From contig OX578284.1 of NCBI GenBank assembly GCA_951217055.1, positions 42,869,467 to 42,933,466 on the forward strand: a DNA stretch of 64,000 nt. The letters are read 5' to 3'. The notes under the pieces were generated by a model. It was not told the origin of the DNA and did not search any database. It saw nothing but the letters and a program-made list of their open reading frames with translations. Both the position numbers and the translations under genes were made by a program. Shown piece by piece: positions 26,401 to 36,154 of the stretch (position 1 is its first letter; each line of letters opens with the position of its first letter). The DNA comes from Gerris lacustris. Its lineage: Eukaryota > Arthropoda > Insecta > Hemiptera > Gerridae.

Positions 26401-29400
26401 TTTGATTTACAATTTAATTAAACAGTAAAAAGCACGTGTTTTAAAAGTGTTTAAGGAATGCAAAAACCATAAACACATGTGTATCCACTTAGTTCAATTT
26501 CTAAAATATTCCCTGCAAGAGCATGATATGAAGAAAGAATGATAGATTTTATTGCTAACTTGTTTCTTAGTTTACTTGTTAGCTTGTTTCTTAGTTTACT
26601 TGTTAGCATGTTTCTTAGTTTACTTGTTAGCTAGTTTCTTAGTTTACTTGTTAACTTGTTTTTTATTGTTATCTTGTTGACTTCTTTATTAGTTTAATCA
26701 TTAGCTAGCTTAGATACATATTGTTGACTTGTTTATGGTTACTTGTTAGCGTTTTTTAGTTTTTTGTTTTTTTTTAGCATGTTACTTGTAAGTTGACTCG
26801 TAATCTTGTTAGCTTCTTCATTAGTTACTTTGTTTTATTGTTAGCATGTTCACACGTTTATATTTTTTTTTTTTAGTTTTCTTGTAAACATGTTTACTCC
26901 CATGTTTCTTGTTTCTTTAGATAACAACTTGATGTTTGTGTCAGTGTGAAACATATCTCTCCTCTTTGAGATTAAAATCTTCAATAGATAATGTCGATGT
27001 TTGGACCTTGGTCTTTGTTCTCAGATGAGTTATGGGTATGCTAACCATTTGGCAGCGCCCATCTCTTTTTTTATTCACTATTTGTTTTAACTGAAAGACA
27101 GCTTTATATAGTATACCTATAGTTATTCATGCTGCATATTTTTATTTTTCCTTGCTGCTGAGCTTATTGAAGGTAACAGTAGTATTTTGATTATAAAGGA
27201 CAAAGAAAGAACATTTTTGCCAACACCCATATTTTGATGAGTTTGCCCACAAATGGTCCTCTAGTAATTTCAAACTTCTACACAAATTGCTTCATCTAAC
27301 CTGTTAAACTATTATTTTTAGTTACCACTGCCCTCCTCCCCTCCCCTATATACATTTCTAAATCACAATATTTAAACTGAAAAATACCAAGAAGGAGGTG
27401 ATGTAAGATCACTGATCTTCTTAAGATCATCCATACAGTCAAGATGAGGGAAGATCTGTTTAGAATGGCGCAGGAAGTAAGGGAAGATATCTGTGATGTG
27501 GCCTGCATTCTTTAAGATGTCATTAATAACAATATGCAAGTCAACTGGAAGAGATTCGTTGTCAACACAGTACCTACGGAAGCTCAAGTAAGCTTGATGC
27601 TGCAAGTAATCTGGAAAATTAATAATTAATTTCAAATTAACAATTATCAGGATTCTAATAAGCTTTTACAAATAAGAATACAAAATATTTCTACAAAAGA
27701 GATTGGTAGAGTCAAGTGATCAACACTAGACTTGGAAACACACTCCTCGGGAATAAAGCCCAAACACTGACACATCAGGCTTAAATCGTAGAGAAGAATT
27801 ATTATATTACAATATTGAATGGGTTCGGATCCACTATGGTTCTGGCACTCCACCACTCTTTTCCTGGTGTCGCAGGCAGAACCTCTCTTACAAGGGTCCA
27901 CTAGACCTGCTGGCATTTGTATCCACAGAAGATTCTAACAACAATTTTTTTTATTTGATCAAATTTTGAATAGTGAAATCTCATTTGACATTATTTAAAC
28001 CTGCCACCGAGGTACATTCCTTAATTGGAAGACGAGTTAGATAAGCCGAGCAAAGTTATCCATCCTTCCATCCTGTAATGACACATCAACAGTTAATAAC
28101 TGGTGATTTGAAGAATTTTCCCAAATTTTCTCTTAGATTAAAGATATTAACAATTGGGAGAGCACCTAAAGCTTCTTAGGGAAATCAATTGCCTTCAGTC
28201 AGTATTTTAAAATATTTAAATAGTTCATTTTAAAAATTTATCAATTTTCTGCTCTACAACAAACTATGGCTGATTTGGAAATTACATATCTTATACTATA
28301 AATTTTAAAGCATTTAATAAATTTGTTTTTATTAAAAACCTCTAGATCCCTTTTGACACACTCGTGATTTATTGCAATCAGAATCCTTTTTATTTTCACT
28401 AAGTAACTTCTAGGAAAAACTTATGAATTTTTCATCGAATGGCAACTTACCTAACCCAAATTGGGCGCTTAATCGAGCATTGAAATTTCAAAAATAGGTT
28501 AGGTTAAATCACAAATATATAACCAGTTTCCTTTAGAACAAGAAGTACCTTTAATTTTTTAGGTAAATAAATTGTTGTAAATTTAAATATAATCTAAGAT
28601 ATATGTATGTTACAAATGAAAGAGACCCATAAAAAAATAAAATAGAACACAGGGTAATCACCTCAATTAACATAATTTTCTACTTTAAGGGATCAATAGT
28701 TGGGGAACTATTTTTGCTATTCCAATTGAATAAAGCTTAACATCAATAGAAGGAATAGTGACTACTAAAGAGAAATTCTCCATTCATCAAAAAATCAATA
28801 CAGAAGCACCCCTATAATTTCATTGTGTTGTTGGATAAATTTAACTATTTCATTTTTTTCTTCAGAAAAAAATAGTCAAATAAAAGAGCTTAAATATAAT
28901 AGCTGAAAAAGAGGAGATTTTAAGGAACATTTTAAGGGTTTTGTTTTTTTGGAAAGTTCTCATAGAATCAATGAATTTTCAGTCCTATTGAAATTATATT
29001 TTTGTATTCCATTTTAAAATAAAACTTATTATCTAATTTATTTGAATTTCCCCCTTTTAAAATCAGATGAGTACTTTCGAAGATACAGGATGGTAAATAA
29101 ATGTATGTTTGTGCGCATGTAGAAGAGAAACAAATGGGCCCATAAAGTTGAAACTTATATGGGACCAACAATGAGCTAATTATGACCTACCATCCAAATC
29201 TTAATAATATTGGAAGAGTAGTTTTTAAGATATGTTGGTTCACAAAAATTGAGCGGCAGAATGACAGATAGACATGGAACCAAAAATGTTCCCTGATGTC
29301 TGAAACAGATTTCAGTCTTGGAATTTTTGAAACGTTTTGACGTTGAGAATAGTTCAAGGTGTCAAAGAAGAGACAGATAACTTTTGATTTATAACCATTT

Positions 29401-31117
29401 TAACATTAGAGAAAGAAAACTGAAAATTATGGTGGATTAAGTCACAAGGGTGCACCGATACCATGATGAACATAATACAAACCATCTAGCCTAGGACTTA
29501 AGACCTAGCATGAAAAGAGAAAGTACTTTTATGTTGGCACAACTCTTCTACACCAAAAACAGACTGTGCATGGAACTTAGCTCACCCTAGATTCTTAAAT
29601 AACAAGTATACACTCCAAGATCTTTTGTTCTTATCTTCACACTGTACATGTGGCTAAACAGAGGAAATAACTTTTATATTCACACATCTCTTCTACACCA
29701 TTAACTAAATGAATTCTCAAAAACTTAATTTGATAACTGTGTGAACAACCCGTGAATAGAACTTAGCTCACCATAGATCCTTAAACAACAAGTATACAAT
29801 CCGAGATCATTTGTCCCTATCTCCACACTGCACATACGGCTCAGCAAAGCAGATTCTTCAAAAATTAATTAACTTAAATTCATTCAGTTTGAGCATGATG
29901 CTGATATAGTACAATGAAGTAGAATTTAAACATAGCGAGGACCAGTCAAAAGTAAAAACCAAAGTTATATATTTACTACAAGTATTTCTTGCATTATACC
30001 GTATACCTCAAAGAAGGAAATGTATCTTCTAAACAGTCGCTAAACCTAAAACTAATAATAGATTCCGAGTCTTGAAAGAAATATAACTCACTTGAACCAA
30101 CAATAATCATTCACAAATTAGCAATACAATGGCAGTTAACATAATGCTTCAGACTGATCCTCACTACCCACCAATTCTATTTCATTCACAGTATATATTC
30201 ACATTATAGTAATGTTATTATGGAGTCTAAACGGTGTATTACTTCCTAAATATGAGACATAATATGTCATAAATGTACAACCATGATTTACTACTGCATC
30301 TAAAATAGAAATTGCTTCAAATATTCTTTAAAAAAAAGAAAAAAAAAGCTTGTAGTATCATAGAAAATTTATAGCATAAGAACTCCTTTTGTAAAATAAA
30401 CAATAGAAAAAATAAACTGCATCCTAGAAATTGTTAATATAATATCATTTAGAAATGTCAGGGAAAGTTTAATGGGACTCATACTCTTTATATATACATA
30501 TTCTAAACGATGCATGAAATATAAAAGAAAGGTTACCAACCTCATTTAATCAATATCAAAACCTAAACTTAATTTTAATCAATAACATCTTAACAAATTT
30601 TATCAGACCATAAAGCGGAAGTAGCAATATGAAAACATTTTATAACAAAATTATGCAATAATTTGCACCTTCATAGGTAAACAAAATCAAGAATACACAT
30701 TGCATCAGCTCCAATCAAATGTATAATGTGATGGTTAGCAAAACTGTCTGTTAATTAAACAAGTAGAAAAGTAATTAAAACTCCGATTAAAATCAGTAAA
30801 TAAAATTACTTACTATCTAAGCCATTATCTGCACATAACTGTTTTACTTCAGGGCGTTGATAAAACTTATTCAAAATTTTAAGTACGTCAGCCTTATGTA
30901 ACTTTCCTACCAATTCAGCCCCGACATTTTCTTCTTCTTGAACTTCAGGAACAGGAGCCGGTACGAACAACGAAGAAATATTTGTACCGACTTTCTTATC
31001 CTTACTAAAATCTCGACGGACAGTCTGATTAACACAAGGCGCGCCGAAATTGACCAAAGAGCCTAAAGAATTCAACTTTTTACATTGCTTTACATAGTAT
31101 AACGTCCTTCGATACAT
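8696..31117 (-). CDS. SUPV3L1: Mitochondrial ATP-dependent RNA helicase SUV3, 14 exons
   Basis: SUV3 unwinds RNA for mitochondrial RNA turnover. CDS exons, in transcript order: 31117-30814, 27610-27388, 24781-24613, 21089-20978, 19682-19513, 18635-18519, 17981-17824, 16055-15914, 14063-13905, 13183-13004, 12906-12758, 11108-10975, 9470-9301, 8770-8696. All introns are GT-AG and all phases join, giving 2,262 nt or 753 residues; human SUV3 has about 786. The N-terminus is basic and mitochondrial-targeting in character ([14 protein letters not shown]). Walker A GPTNSGKT is at 192-199, the DEAD-like DEVQ at 276-279, a segment matching motif IV (CFSKND) around 357-362, and motif [10 protein letters not shown] at 451-458. 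A SUV3 C-terminal region follows ([20 protein letters not shown]), ending in a Lys/Arg-rich tail. Exon-by-exon similarity to animal SUV3 is high. Exon ends were placed by eye, so individual edges could shift by a few bases. Confidence 0.95.
8873..9239. mobile_element. MITE with ~20-bp terminal inverted repeats (SUV3 intron 13)
   Basis: The left arm 8876-8895 reads TTACATTGGTCGAGTAAAAT. The right arm 9217-9236 is its inverse with one mismatch. A possible 5-bp GGCAG target duplication flanks it. The element fills most of intron 13 between exons 14 and 13. A 60-residue ORF inside is not credible as a protein. Confidence 0.65.
10215..10470 (+). repeat. Interspersed repeat, copy 1 (SUV3 intron 12)
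   Basis: It shares the phrases TCAGACATCAGGGA, CCAACATATCTTAAAAACTA, CGTCTGATTTTAAT and TGGTAGGTCATAATTAGC with inverted sequence at about 28950-29340. A shorter match lies at 58045-58180. The family is unknown. There is no coding capacity. Confidence 0.75.
11837..12401. repeat. Long inverted repeat, arms ~280 bp
   Basis: The left arm starts GTCCAGGAGATAG and runs to about 12120. The right arm ends CTATCTCCTGGAC at 12399. Shared blocks in matching order include TTTTAAGAATATGTGGTC, CTTGGCAATAGGC, GGTGGAGAGTGG and GATTTTCATGATCCTGA. Identity is roughly 75-80% by eye. The arms would fold into a long hairpin in the SUV3 pre-mRNA. It may be a separate foldback element nested in the pogo-like relic. 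Confidence 0.85.
12560..12630 (+). pseudogene. Transposase N-terminal fragment, pogo/Tigger-like (broken)
   Basis: A short reading frame with one in-frame TGA resembles the CENP-B/Tigger-type helix-turn-helix segment (pattern L-D-E-A...R-x-K-N-x-P-x-S-G). No further transposase domains were recognisable nearby. It is a relic with no expected function. Confidence 0.45.
14900..15830. repeat. Interspersed repeat (copy A) ending in AGGGTCC/GGACCCT hairpin
   Basis: It begins GTCAGCACACAGCGAGGG and contains CTATCCTATGGGTCTGATATTCTCAAAACACATAAA-type sequence and TGCCAAATTTTAAAGTGAT. It ends in AAGGGTCCTTGG...CCTACGGACCCTAAAA. The same order recurs at 31955-32645. No coding frame is retained. It lies in SUV3 intron 8, between exons 9 and 8. 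Confidence 0.85.
17440..17477. repeat. Poly(T) tract (~38 T)
   Basis: An uninterrupted T-run of about 37-38 bases in SUV3 intron 7 (between exons 8 and 7). It could be the reverse-strand poly(A) of a retroelement. Length errors are likely in assembly. Confidence 0.85.
18985..19205 (-). mobile_element. tRNA-like SINE, minus strand
   Basis: The minus strand shows an A-box-like TGGCTTATGACTCGC (19165-19179) and a B-box-like AGGTTCAATCCC (19139-19150), about 30 nt apart. A non-tRNA tail follows. No convincing acceptor stem is visible, so a SINE relic is more likely than a tRNA gene. It lies in SUV3 intron 5. Confidence 0.45.
20091..20288. mobile_element. MITE-like element (SUV3 intron 4)
   Basis: Perfect 13-bp inverted ends: GTGACTTTTGACA at 20091-20103 and its complement at 20276-20288. 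Internal phrases GGGGAGCCAATGA and GGTTGGCCAATCTGA recur in the element at 25612-25837, showing a shared family. Confidence 0.6.
21137..22497. repeat. Tandem segmental duplication, ~800-bp offset (SUV3 intron 3)
   Basis: Copy 1 is at about 21137-21691 and copy 2 at about 21938-22497. Shared blocks in the same order include GATGTAGAAACACTCTTTATG, TATCCTAGGATAAGCAAACTTAATTTTC (given in part), TTCACCTA/GTACACCTAC and AAGTACCTATATCTTTA. The two hairpin elements lie between the copies. Identity is about 85% by eye. Confidence 0.85.
21697..21920. mobile_element. Two adjacent hairpin elements
   Basis: Arms TTCTTTAGATTTTTACTCCCC and GGGGAGTAACAATCTAAAGAA form a hairpin at 21861-21920. A related pair, TTTTTAGATTGTTACTCCCC (about 21707) and GGGGAGTAATAGACTAAAGAA (to about 21845), brackets 21707-21845. 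They are probably two copies or nested halves of one foldback MITE. Confidence 0.65.
23740..24310. repeat. Tandem array, ~131-bp unit, 4 copies (SUV3 intron 3)
   Basis: TGAAAGCCTAAAGTT starts at 23831, 23962, 24093 and 24223, a period of 130-131 bp. Units contain GAGGAAGAGGATGAAACCC and TTCATTGCCTC. The array is moderately GC-rich compared with its flanks. Confidence 0.95.
25612..25837. mobile_element. MITE with perfect 20-bp TIRs (SUV3 intron 2)
   Basis: CTCATGCCATTATACTTTGT at 25613-25632 is perfectly inverted at 25817-25836. The interior is shared with 20091-20288. Minus-strand ORFs that cross it are accidental. Confidence 0.8.
26555..26900. repeat. 24-bp tandem repeat array, degenerate at one end
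   Basis: GTTTCTTAGTTTACTTGTTAGC recurs at about 26562, 26586, 26610 and 26634 (24-bp period). It then decays into looser TTGTTAGC/TTAGTTT repeats until about 26900. It lies in SUV3 intron 2. Confidence 0.9.
27811..27934 (-). other. Cysteine-rich exon-like ORF in SUV3 intron 1
   Basis: On the minus strand an AG (GTTGTTAG) precedes an open segment reading [15 protein letters not shown], then a stretch with Cys spacing C-x5-C-x8-C and a further C. A possible GT donor follows (TATT|GTAATA). Local GC is higher than in the flanking intron. The Trp followed by spaced cysteines with R-V-V-E-C loosely recalls a thrombospondin type 1 repeat. The open frame extends to 27647 without obvious further domains. 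The SUV3 exon phases join without it. It may be an orphan exon, a nested gene or chance. Confidence 0.25.
28950..29340 (-). repeat. Interspersed repeat, copy 2, inverted (SUV3 intron 1)
   Basis: The reverse complement matches 10215-10470 over blocks such as TCAGACATCAGGGAACATT, CCAACATATCTTAAAAACTA and the ATGCGCACAAA/ACACTTATTTAC-like portion. Confidence 0.75.
29510..29850. repeat. Tandem duplication, ~185-bp unit, 2 copies
   Basis: GAACTTAGCTCACC occurs at 29574 and 29759. ACAAGTATACACTCC and ACAAGTATACAATCC occur at about 29603 and 29789. The copies are diverged at roughly 80% identity. It lies in SUV3 intron 1. Confidence 0.8.
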
Positions 31118-31660
31118 TCTAAACTATAAATTAGCTAAGAAATTAATAAATGTTATCTATTTTTATTAAAATATATCATTTGAATATAATAATAATCAAT
31201 TTAAACACGGCGAAAAAAGTTTTTGAATAAGGTTATAAACAGGTTCAGGTTATAATGATAAACATGTGAGTAAAATCCTTTACAGTGTAACCAACAAAAC
31301 AAAAAGATTCTTTCAATCATTGATGAGTCTCTGAGTAAAGTCTGGTACTTTTCAAATCTAATCATTGCTTATAACTGTATTATTTAAAGGTAGAATACAT
31401 AATACTAATTTAATATTGTAATGCGATATTTATTATTTAAAATTGCATTTTATTGTGTTACTTTATAATTAAAATAAAGGTGAAGTATGTTAATCAAGAG
31501 ATAGCTTTGGCGAAGTTTAGGAACGCTCTGAAGGCCAGCTCAATGCCGCGCTTTTGATTCGTGCTTTTTGTCGTCATTGGTCAGGATGGATAAGAGGCGG
31601 AAGAACATCGATAGTTCGAACTTACGATACATATCGATTATTTAATGTGTTCTACAGCGA
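31118..31660 (-). promoter_or_regulatory. SUV3 upstream region with DRE-like motifs
   Basis: Upstream of the SUV3 start on the minus strand lie partial DRE-type motifs ATCGATAG (31607-31614) and TATCGATT (31632-31639). A CCAAT box read as ATTGG is at 31576-31580. These are common in arthropod housekeeping promoters. The transcription start is not fixed. Confidence 0.35.
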
Positions 31661-31954
31661 TAGCTTTCGATTTACTTTTTTCTTTTACAAAAAATATCTA
31701 TCACGATTCCATTTATACTGTAGCGAGCTGCCCTATATTAGAAAATTAATATGCGTTGCATCAGTCAATCAGTAACGCTCACGTATGTGACAATAGCTTA
31801 GGTGGAAATTTATTTATTCTTCATAAATACACTACACATTTTTCCTATAAATTACGCGCAGAAACTTTGTCAGCATATCTATCAATTTATTCGCTTTCTC
31901 GATACGCTCGAATGAACATTCCTCTTAAAAATTAAAAAAATAAACAGGTCAAGT

Positions 31955-32645
31955 GTGTGCTAGTCAGCACACAGCGAGGGTTCGTAGGCCACACTGTATA
32001 GTTTAAGTAGTACCCTATTGATGGTGTTTTTTAAAATGCTAAAAAGCTTACTTAGAACTATCCTATGGGTCTGATATTCTCAAAACACATAAACAAACTT
32101 CTGATAAAGTATTTTTTTGCCACAGAACCGGACTACAACCATATAAATACATCGAAAAGACCAAAGTTATAAAAAAACGTATTTTGTCGAAAATTCCAAA
32201 ATTTCCAAAAAGTGGTATCTTTACTTTTGGTCGAAGAATGTTCAGGAATTTTTTCAGATTTTTTGCACTTCACATGAGCGAGATAGAGGGGGGGGGGGGC
32301 ACGTTTCACAACCACTTCAAACTCGCCTACGCTCGCCCTATCAAAGTTATAACCAAAGAATTATTTATTTTTGTAATCAGCTCGACGTACCCTTTCATAT
32401 GATACCCCTCACGGTGTCGAAAAAAAATGTAAAATTTTTAACCCTTAAGTTTTTTTACCCTAATTTTTTTTTTAAATATTTTTTTTAAGTTGCTATATTT
32501 TTAAAATATGTGGGCAGGTACAAGACACATACATGCCAAATTTCAAAGTGATCGGACGAAAAGTGTAGCCGTGAGAGCAGGCGACAGGATGGACGGACAG
32601 ACAGAAAATATAAGGGTCCTTGGTTTTGCCTACGGACCCTAAAAA
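31955..32645. repeat. Interspersed repeat (copy B) ending in AGGGTCC/GGACCCT hairpin
   Basis: Same order of blocks as 14900-15830, from GTCAGCACACAGCGAGGG to AAGGGTCCTTGG...CCTACGGACCCTAAAA, but about 240 bp shorter. It includes a G10 run and a GACAGACAGA tract. No coding frame is retained. Confidence 0.85.
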
Positions 32646-34700
32646 TGAATTTTAGGTTGGGGAAAAAATTGGTGTAATAATAATGCATTTATCATGACAA
32701 ACTTTTTTTTAAATCTCAATCAACTATCTTTTAACAAATACAACCCAATCGTCAATCGTTTATCCGTAATCCGTAGCTCTAGTCTCTAGTACGAATCATC
32801 ATCAATCATTTAATATTTAAACTTTTTTGGAATTATTTGAAACAATAATATTATCTAACGCGAAGTTTATCGCAGCCACAGTTTTTACCCGGGTTTAGAT
32901 CAGAGTTTACAAACACGCGCTGTAAACAATTATTGTTAGTTAGTCAACAATTACTTTAGTCCATTCCCGTCAGTGTGAGAACTTAGAACTTATTGCGATG
33001 TTGACAGATATACTATAGATTTTGTTTTGTTATAAGAGCTGTGTCCCAATGGAAAGTATTTTATGTGAAGCTGAAATGGTTGGTTTGAAAATGTTGAACA
33101 AATAACTTGCGCTTGAGTCTCCAGAAGCTAAAAAACGCAAAGTTACTACAAGCTTTTCCTTCTCTGGAATAGCTTTTTGGAGTGTCTTGTAGGCTAATTT
33201 TTATGACCTTACCATTAACATTAAATACGGAAAGTCACAACTTCCCATTCATAAAAAGTTTTTAAGGCTTTCATCACAGATCACTACACTTTAGTCAAGT
33301 CAGCCTGATAGTGATAGTTGAAAGCCATCCTCGTTTAAGTCACTTCCACGATATATTTCTAGTTCTTGCCTGTAGCGAAGGTCTCTCCCCCTATTTTTCT
33401 GGTCTTCCCTAGTTTGCCAAATTACACGCACGCAGCTGCAGCGAGAACATAACACATAACGTATCAATACTCGACGTTTTGTAGTCCACTGACCAGGCGA
33501 ATGTGGTGTTGTCGTGTTGTGACCAGGTGAGTTGGCAAAATATTAATAACAACCAAAAAGTCAAACTATTTATTTTGTTGGTAACATTTGGTGATTACTA
33601 AAAACGTGTTTGGTAACGAACATTTTTTGCTTGTAACTTTGGTGTAAACTCGGCTCTAAAAATCTAAAAAGGTTCCCTGTGATCTAAAAGAAACCCTGTC
33701 AAAGATTTTAAGAATTTCGACGTTTCGCACCCATTACAGGGGCCATTATGAGGGGATTTGCTCATGATAAGAGTCATTTGCAACTACAAATTATAAAAAA
33801 TCTTATTAGGACCTTCCACTTCGTGATGACTTTATTTTAAATTCTTTGTGTTATTGTTATTGAAACGGTACTTTTATGTTGAATGCAAATGTATAAAATA
33901 TTTGTCGGAATTAAAAAAAAAAAGTCAGACTGAGCTTAAATGTGTACTAAATTACACAATGTGTCGGTACTTTTCTTCTTTCCCGACCAGTTTGTTCTAA
34001 CTATATTTCGCTTACGATCAAAGCTATGTGAAGAATACTAATAAGAAAGGCAATATTTAATACAATTTTGTCAATTAAAAATGTTTGGTATACTTAACAA
34101 TTAAAATTGTTCAACAATAAACTCATCAATTGTTGAATCTTAAGTAAGATTTGACCGAAATTCGATGAAATTTGGCAATTGACAACTAAGCAAATACTTT
34201 AATTGACCGAAATTTGAAGTTTTTCTCAATCAAAAACATTAGCAAACATTAGTTATCGTGGTTATGTAATAAAATTGTAAATTTTCCTCTATGGGTTTTA
34301 TGTACCACACCAAGATTATAGGACATCTTATTTTCCAGGAGTAAAACAACAAATTTGTTCATATAAGATAAACAACATGCGGCCTAAAAACTCAATCTAG
34401 TTTACATCAAACCGAAATATTTAACCCAAATTTGCATGTTGATGTTGCATAATTTTTTTTCCAAAAGTGGAAACTTCGTTGCCCTCAATGTGATGTAGGA
34501 AGCTGCTGGTATCTGTTTGAAAACATCTTTCAGCAGATAGCTAAAAGAGTTATTGCTGTGATGTGAAATTTGGTACACTTGTGGAATTTTGCTAGTAGAA
34601 CTAGTAAACTCTTAAAGTCATAGTAATAAATAATTGGGGACACGTGATATGGTCCACTGATGAAGCCTTGTTACCCTTTTAATTTCTTCTACGTAGTTAG
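32646..34700. other. Intergenic region between SUV3 and PiT, no gene seen
   Basis: Mixed AT-rich sequence with no coding signal. Short stretches at 33420-33540 and near 33720 have normal GC but no open frame of note. Confidence 0.5.
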
Positions 34701-34720
34701 AAAATTAAATCGGAATAGAA

Positions 34721-34952
34721 CTATCGATATATCTGTGTAAACTATCGACTGCTCGCGAAAGTCGTAGCTATCGATAGTTATCCTCCTCTTCCCCCAGGCC
34801 CCAGACTGTGTAAAATCGAAGGCGCTTCGGAAATTATCGCGAAAATACCCGAAAACGTCGTCGGTGCCGCCGTCGTGTCCGGAGAGCGAGTCCGAGTCAG
34901 TTGAGTCAAGGGCACTCGTCTGGAACGTGCTAAAATAATCAGACTTTTTCGG
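34721..34952 (+). promoter_or_regulatory. PiT promoter: two DREs, initiator and CpG-rich leader
   Basis: Perfect DRE motifs (TATCGATA) lie at 34722-34729 and 34769-34776. A locally CpG-rich stretch follows (about 34800-34930). It contains an initiator-like TCAGTT at 34897-34902. A possible first 5' UTR exon would run from about 34899 to 34952, where CGG|GTGCGT could be a donor. The DRE is the site bound by DREF in flies; use here is inferred. Confidence 0.5.
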
Positions 34953-35193
34953 GTGCGTTTTTCATTCTACTCACTTGTGCAATAATCGTTTTTTGAGAGA
35001 TCGTTTTTTTTTATAATATTTATTATTTACGTCGGCATTTTTTTTTTTTTTTTTTTTTTTAAATATATAATTTATTTGTTTCGTGGAATTGTAAGAGCAG
35101 TTTTTTTTTTTTTTTTATATTTAATTTTAAATTGAATGTAATAGTCTAGAGGTTATATATCTATTATTTTTTTCTTTGTATTTTTTTGTGCAG

Positions 35194-36154
35194 TTATTCG
35201 ATTCATAAGAGCCGCGTTGGATCTACGCTAGCAATACTCTTGTCCTGACTGAAGCAGGTTGATAGTTTGCTACTGGTGGTAGAACCTCGTGGTACCCGAG
35301 TAGTCGCACACTTCGGTTATCAGTTTTCCCGCTATCACCGCATCGTACTTGGGCTCTCACCCCGTGGATTGATCGCACCATAAGGGAAGGAAGTTCTCCC
35401 GTATATTTCCAGGTTTTCTTTACAAATTTTCTTGACCGGAATTATCGGCTAGGAATCTCACTACCTTGACGCCAAAGGTCGTCTTACTGTCGGCCTGCCA
35501 TCATGGCCCTACCCCCGTTCTATAAATACGTGCCTTCGGCACACGTCAAAAAAAGACTTAATTCTATTATCTTGTAACATTTGCACCCCCTTATTAACCC
35601 CTCCCAATTTTTTTGTTGTTAATTTCTTTTAATTTTTATTATTTTCTGTAGCTGTCCCTCCTTCCATCTTATTTTTTTTGTTTCAGTAACTTTTTGCGCG
35701 TTTATTTTCATTTCTTCCATCCGGTTTTTTTTTCTGAAGTTCAAATTTTTCAAAGTCTATTCTTATTTCATTTTTCCGATCATGTCTGTTTAATTTTATT
35801 ATTCTGTTTCTCTCTCTCTGTTATGTTAAATTTATTTTAGCGGATAAGCCAAAGTAATCCGGGGCTGTGATTAAATTAATTATTTTTAGTTTAACTCGAT
35901 TTTTTTCTTTTCTAAACCAATCTCTTTTTACTTAAATTAGATTTAATTTTTTTCTGGGGTCAGTTTTTTTTTTTAAAAAATTATTAAGGGGATTGTCTTT
36001 TTCTTTTCTTTTTTATTTAGTTTTAATTTATTTTAACTGTTAATTTAGAATAATGGTTAATTGTTAGAAAGTAGGTTGTAAGTAAGTTTAAGCGTTTCTT
36101 CTTAAATTGATATCGTTAAATATTAGGTAGTGGTAAAGATTAATAATAGTAATA
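35194..36154 (+). other. Probable 5' UTR of PiT
   Basis: A long pyrimidine tract ending TTTTTTTGTGCAG gives a strong acceptor at 35191-35193, followed by GC-richer sequence (35194-35530) unlike the flanking T-rich DNA. A second acceptor-like TTTTTTTTGTTTCAG ends at 35686. A four-codon upstream ORF (ATG at 36053, TAG ending 36067) precedes the main ATG. Exact splicing needs transcript data. Confidence 0.45.
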
